The notes beneath the pieces are model-generated. The model saw nothing but the letters and a program-made list of their open reading frames with translations. It was not told the origin of the DNA and ran no database searches. From JACRIM01 sp038042195 (lineage in GTDB: Bacteria; Planctomycetota; Phycisphaerae; UBA1845; UTPLA1), in the NCBI GenBank assembly GCA_038042195.1, contig JBBTET010000017.1:1-64000 (forward strand): a stretch of DNA of 64,000 bases. The letters run 5' to 3'. The position numbers and the translations under genes are program-made. Shown here piece after piece: positions 60,495 to 64,000 of the stretch; the stretch's first letter is position 1, and each line of letters begins with the position of its first letter.

Positions 60495-61826
60495 ATGGAT
60501 ACCATCGAAACCATCGACATCGCCGCCCTCTTGGAAAAACAACCCTTCGACAAAGACGCCATCGCCGCGCTCCGCGATGCCGCCTTTGAAAGCGCGGATT
60601 CCATTGATCGCTTGCAAGAGCTTCTCGCGGGGAAGGAATCCGCCTCGCCCGACGCCGCCACCGCCTACAAGCTCGGCGTCTGCTGGACCCTGCTCGCCAA
60701 CTTCGACAAGGCCATTCCATATCTAGAGAAGGCCTCGTCCATCCCCGACCACGCCGTCTACCTCGGCATGATCCGTCTTGAGCAACGCCGCTTCACGGAT
60801 GCCGCCGCGCTCTTCGACAAAGCCGCAAAGGCCGGCATCGATCGTGTCGAATGCGAGCTGCGTCGCGCCGAGTGTCTGGCCCTGCATGGTGATCTCGCCG
60901 CCGCGAAACAAATCCTCACCAGCCACAACGCCATCTCTGCGACCAACGCCACCTGGCACTACATTGCCGGACGCATCGCCGAAGAATCAGGCAGCCTCAT
61001 TCCAGCCATGGAAGCATACGAAGCAGCCCTCAAGATTGACGACGTTCATACCCTCGCCACCTTTCGCCTCGCCTACCTCCTCGACCTCCACGGCGAAGAG
61101 GAACGCGCCCGCGAACTCTACACCCGCAGTTGCGAGGAGCCGTTCGTCTTTACGAATGCCCTGATGAACCTGGCGATTATTCTGGAAGATGCCTGCGAAT
61201 TCGATGCCGCCGCGTCATGCCTGCGGCGCGTCCTCATCGTGCAACCGAATCACCCGCGCGCCCTGCTTTACATGAAAGACGTGCAGTCCTCAACCGATAT
61301 GTACATTGATGAGTCCCAGATGCGCAACCGCGAGGCACGCGACGCCGTCCTCGACACCCCCGTGAGCGACTTCGAACTCTCCGTCCGCAGCCGAAACTGT
61401 CTCAAGAAGATGAACATCCACACCCTCGGCGACCTCTTGCGCATCACCGAACACGAGCTGCTCGCCTACAAGAATTTCGGCGAGACCAGCCTCCGCGAGA
61501 TCAAGGCCATGCTCAATCAGAAGGGACTCAGCATGGGCCAGAATGCCCACCTAAAGGCGGTCCCGCGCCCCTCTCCAATGCTCTCCGCTCCACCGGCATC
61601 CGCGGCACCCCTCGGCAACACCGACATCCTCTCGCGCTCGGTCTCCACGATCAACTTCTCCGTGCGATCTAGAAAATGCCTGCAACGTCTCGGTATCAAC
61701 ACCATCGGCGAGCTAATCAGTAAATCAGAACAAGAATTGCTCGAATCCCGAAACTTCGGCAGCACCTCGCTCACCGAAATCAAGGAAAAGCTCACCGAAC
61801 TGGGAATTGCCCTACGCGGCAGCTAA
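60495..61826 (+). CDS. TPR protein with two RNA polymerase alpha C-terminal domains
   Basis: 443 residues. Residues ~55-265 are TPR-like helices (KLGVCWTLLANFDKAIPYLEKA, ALMNLAIILEDACEFDAAASC). Two alphaCTD-like modules follow: 290-347 (LSVRSRNCLKKMNIHTLGDL, KNFGETSLREIK) and 384-441 (FSVRSRKCLQRLGINTIGEL, RNFGSTSLTEIK), joined by a Pro/Ala linker. Against E. coli alphaCTD, the DNA-contacting R265, N268, N294, G296 and S299 equivalents are kept in the first copy; in the second, N268 is Lys. It should be able to bind UP-element-like DNA or transcription partners. No alpha N-terminal domain is present, so it is not the polymerase subunit itself. AGGAG lies about 15 bases before the ATG. Confidence 0.92.
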   Translation: MDTIETIDIAALLEKQPFDKDAIAALRDAAFESADSIDRLQELLAGKESASPDAATAYKLGVCWTLLANFDKAIPYLEKASSIPDHAVYLGMIRLEQRRFTDAAALFDKAAKAGIDRVECELRRAECLALHGDLAAAKQILTSHNAISATNATWHYIAGRIAEESGSLIPAMEAYEAALKIDDVHTLATFRLAYLLDLHGEEERARELYTRSCEEPFVFTNALMNLAIILEDACEFDAAASCLRRVLIVQPNHPRALLYMKDVQSSTDMYIDESQMRNREARDAVLDTPVSDFELSVRSRNCLKKMNIHTLGDLLRITEHELLAYKNFGETSLREIKAMLNQKGLSMGQNAHLKAVPRPSPMLSAPPASAAPLGNTDILSRSVSTINFSVRSRKCLQRLGINTIGELISKSEQELLESRNFGSTSLTEIKEKLTELGIALRGS

Positions 61827-61854
61827 GACGAGATCGACAACGCCAGCGAATACT

Positions 61855-61915
61855 GTTTAGCCGCGTGGAACATCCGCCGTGGCGGAAGGCCCCGCCGAGC
61901 GCGACGCGCGCAACT
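61855..61915 (+). repeat. dispersed GTTTAGCCGCG element with palindrome
   Basis: GTTTAGCCGCGTGG, then the palindrome TTCCGCC/GGCGGAA-like TCCGCCGTGGCGGA, then CGCCGAGCG and CGACGCGCG. It shares its beginning and CGCCGAGCG with 32843-32867, and its centre and end with 49263-49315. It lies between the convergent TPR/alphaCTD and protease genes. Confidence 0.6.
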
Positions 61916-61970
61916 GCCATAAACGAAAAAAAATGTAGTCTGCCCGGGAACAACGGGCCGTCGCCGCGCC

Positions 61971-64000
61971 CTACCGCTCGTCCGCCGTCCCCTCTTTCTT
62001 CGTCGCCTTCCGATTTGAATCCACCCGCGACAACGCCGGATTGGCCCGCGGCGCCAGCGCCCACGGCTGATTTGATAACAACTTGATCCGCATGATGTTC
62101 ACCGCCGCCACCAACTGCGGGTCTGTCGTTGGATCCTCATCTTCGGGCAGCGCCTCGGCCGGCTCGCTCGTCGGCCGGCGCTCCAACACATCCTTCGGGA
62201 TGGCCGACTGATCTTTGCCCTTGAGCACGTCCTTCTCGCGCCGCAGCCTGAGAATCTTGCCAAGCTCCTGTGGAATCACCTTCACGCCGATGTGCGGCTC
62301 GACGCCCCATGTCTCGGAGTTCTTATCGCGATGCAGGCAATACCACGGATCCTCCAGTCGGTCGCTGTCCGGCACGTGATACTTCGCCGTCGTCAACTTC
62401 AAGTACGCTTGATTGTCCGAAATCGGAATCAGGTTCTGCACGCTGCCCTTGCCAAAGGACCGCGTCCCGACAATGCACGCCTCCTTCAGCCCCGACAACG
62501 CCCCGGCCACAATCTCGCTGGCGCTGGCGCTGTACTCATTGACCAGCACCACCAACGGCAAATCGTGGTAGTTGTCATCCGACTTGGAATTGATCTCCAT
62601 GTTCTGTTGGCGCGAGCGGCCCTTCGTCATGACGACCGGATCGCCCTTCTTCATGAACAGCTCGCACATATGCACCGCGCTGGTCAACAGGCCGCCCGGG
62701 TTGAATCGCAAGTCCAGAATCAATCCCCGCACCCCGTCCTTGCGCATCTGCTTCAGGGCGTCCTCCAAATCCTCGACCGTCTTATCCATGAAGCCGCTGA
62801 CCCGCACATAGCCGATCTTCGTCGTCGGATCGACGACATAATCCCAACCCGTCGACTTCTTCTCATTGCGCTGATAGCCGCGCACGGTGCGAATCTTGAT
62901 GTGCTCGCGCTTCAGTGGAATGACACGGGATTCCTCGGTGACGGGATCCTTGATGGTGAGCCGCACCGTCGTCCCCGGCTCACCCGTGATCGTCTGCACC
63001 GCCTGATTCGTCGTCATGTCCAGCGTGCTCTTGCCGTCGACCTCCGTGATGAAGTCGCCCGGCTTGATGCCCGCCTTGTACGCCGGCGAATCCTCCAATG
63101 GGGACTCCACGCGAACGTGCTTGCCGATGTCCTGAGTGATCTGAATCCCCACACCGACGAAATCGCCGCGCGTGTGCTTGTTGAAGTCATCCACCTCCGA
63201 TGGCCAAATCACCGACGTGAACTCGTCCAAGTGCTCAAGCATCCCAGAGACAAACTCGTCCACCAACACCTGCTCCGGCAATCGAAGCCCCTCGGTGTTG
63301 GCCTCCAGAACCTTTGAGAAAACTGCGCGAACCTGTCGTGGGCCGAACGCCCCCTTGCCCTGCACGCGATTCTTGATGATGCCCTTGACCCGCGTCACAA
63401 AATTGGTGACCAAATCCTTGTCACCCAGTGTCGGGAAGGATTCCGTGATCGACTCCGCCTCGGCCAGGATGACGAGGTGCTCCAGCCCGCTCGTGCAAAG
63501 CTGCCGAAAGTCCGCCTCCTGCACGTAATCATCCTCGATCCGATCCAACACCTGCCAAATCGCAGAGGCCGACACGTCGCGCAGGTCGCTGCGCCAGTTG
63601 CTCTTCGGGCCATACACAAAATCCAGATGCGCCCGCTTGCTGCAATAGGTGAACCCGGTCTGGTAGTCCTTGTTCTTCGGGAAGAGCTTGCTGAGCACGT
63701 CATACAGGAACAATGCGTCGCGCCACTCCTTCTCCGACTTGTGCCGCTCGATTTCAACAAGAACGTTTTCAACGATCTCCGGCAACCACGGCTCCTCGCG
63801 GAACGAATCCTCATCCTTCGCGTTCAGCATCGCCGCCTGTGACGACACCAACGCTTTGCTCCACTTGAACCCGCGATCCTTTCGCTCTTCGCCGTCTTTC
63901 TTTGAGCCAGCGAGTACATCTACATCCCTGCTGCCTTCTTCGTTACCGGCATCATGCTCAAGCTCCGCATCTGCGGAAACAACACGGGGGCGCGGGGAGT
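61971..64000 (-). CDS. S41 C-terminal processing protease, N-terminus beyond the window
   Basis: At least 676 residues visible. The first candidate start inside the window (TTG, 63851) is not a real boundary: the frame stays open to position 64000 through a strongly charged stretch (KKDGEERKDRGFKWSKAL), and no signal peptide has been met. A helical N-terminal region is followed by a PDZ domain (VESPLEDSPAYKAGIKPGDFITEVDG) and the S41 catalytic domain: Ser in NEYSASASEIVAGAL and Lys in GTRSFGKGSVQNL, the Ser-Lys dyad of the CtpA/Prc family. The C-terminus is basic and Lys/Arg-rich. Role: processing or degrading envelope proteins. Confidence 0.92.
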   Translation of the reverse strand, partial: SPRPRVVSADAELEHDAGNEEGSRDVDVLAGSKKDGEERKDRGFKWSKALVSSQAAMLNAKDEDSFREEPWLPEIVENVLVEIERHKSEKEWRDALFLYDVLSKLFPKNKDYQTGFTYCSKRAHLDFVYGPKSNWRSDLRDVSASAIWQVLDRIEDDYVQEADFRQLCTSGLEHLVILAEAESITESFPTLGDKDLVTNFVTRVKGIIKNRVQGKGAFGPRQVRAVFSKVLEANTEGLRLPEQVLVDEFVSGMLEHLDEFTSVIWPSEVDDFNKHTRGDFVGVGIQITQDIGKHVRVESPLEDSPAYKAGIKPGDFITEVDGKSTLDMTTNQAVQTITGEPGTTVRLTIKDPVTEESRVIPLKREHIKIRTVRGYQRNEKKSTGWDYVVDPTTKIGYVRVSGFMDKTVEDLEDALKQMRKDGVRGLILDLRFNPGGLLTSAVHMCELFMKKGDPVVMTKGRSRQQNMEINSKSDDNYHDLPLVVLVNEYSASASEIVAGALSGLKEACIVGTRSFGKGSVQNLIPISDNQAYLKLTTAKYHVPDSDRLEDPWYCLHRDKNSETWGVEPHIGVKVIPQELGKILRLRREKDVLKGKDQSAIPKDVLERRPTSEPAEALPEDEDPTTDPQLVAAVNIMRIKLLSNQPWALAPRANPALSRVDSNRKATKKEGTADER

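Noticed and set aside
1..64000. tRNA, rRNA, CRISPR arrays and transposase genes
   Set aside because: The larger intergenic gaps were read for tRNA-like cloverleaves, regularly spaced repeats and transposase motifs; none was convincing. Short dispersed palindromes were found but have no array structure.

Overview
This window looks like the replication-origin neighbourhood of a member of the Planctomycetota. It is a GC-rich, Gram-negative-type genome with a flagellum, outer-membrane lipoproteins and a large exopolysaccharide/exosortase locus. The phylum call is inferred from several things: a TPR protein fused to RNA polymerase alpha C-terminal domains, 'YDLTGL' zinc-ribbon tails, an NxxGxxAF-repeat secreted protein, and many short palindromic intergenic elements of the kind common in planctomycete genomes. 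No rRNA, tRNA, CRISPR array or intact insertion sequence was seen.

Layout. 1-6.6 kb (minus strand): a partial gene, flagellin with its terminator, a truncated flagellin-like protein, and a tightly coupled trio (membrane protein, domain-swapped HldE-like enzyme, family 2 glycosyltransferase) that could decorate flagellin or surface glycans. 6.7-8.7 kb: a membrane FHA-like protein and a secreted TPR protein. 8.9-16.6 kb: a possible structured leader RNA, then a split 2-hydroxyacyl-CoA dehydratase-type HgdB component and giant activase, with an SDR gene and a DUF3750 lipoprotein between them. 16.6-19.7 kb: small hypotheticals, a Gly-rich RRM protein with a strong terminator, and elbB. 19.8-28.5 kb: an NxxGxxAF secreted protein, a TGS GTPase, radA, an O-antigen-ligase-like TPR protein and guaB.

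28.5-36.2 kb holds the most unusual block: a lipoprotein, an FHA-PilB/GspE ATPase, a membrane-anchored paralogue of that ATPase with destroyed Walker motifs, a CvpA-like membrane protein with a long C-terminal region, and an HtrA protease. 36.4-48.8 kb: apt, then a minus-strand exopolysaccharide cluster (Wza-like exporter, exosortase, EpsI-like protein, 1510-residue TPR protein, tyrosine autokinase, arabinose-5-phosphate isomerase). 49.3-54.1 kb: a NeuD-type acyltransferase, a ParDE toxin-antitoxin pair, an AT-richer beta-propeller gene and a GT-C-like membrane protein carrying a repeat insertion.

54.2-60.1 kb is the core replication cluster gyrB-dciA-dnaN-dnaA, all on the minus strand, with perfect DnaA boxes on both sides of dnaA, so oriC is probably here. 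Divergent from dnaA is the TPR/alphaCTD gene. The window ends inside an S41 C-terminal processing protease whose N-terminus lies beyond the right edge. Translation starts were moved from the longest reading frame where a Shine-Dalgarno sequence, a signal peptide or an upstream repeat favoured another codon.
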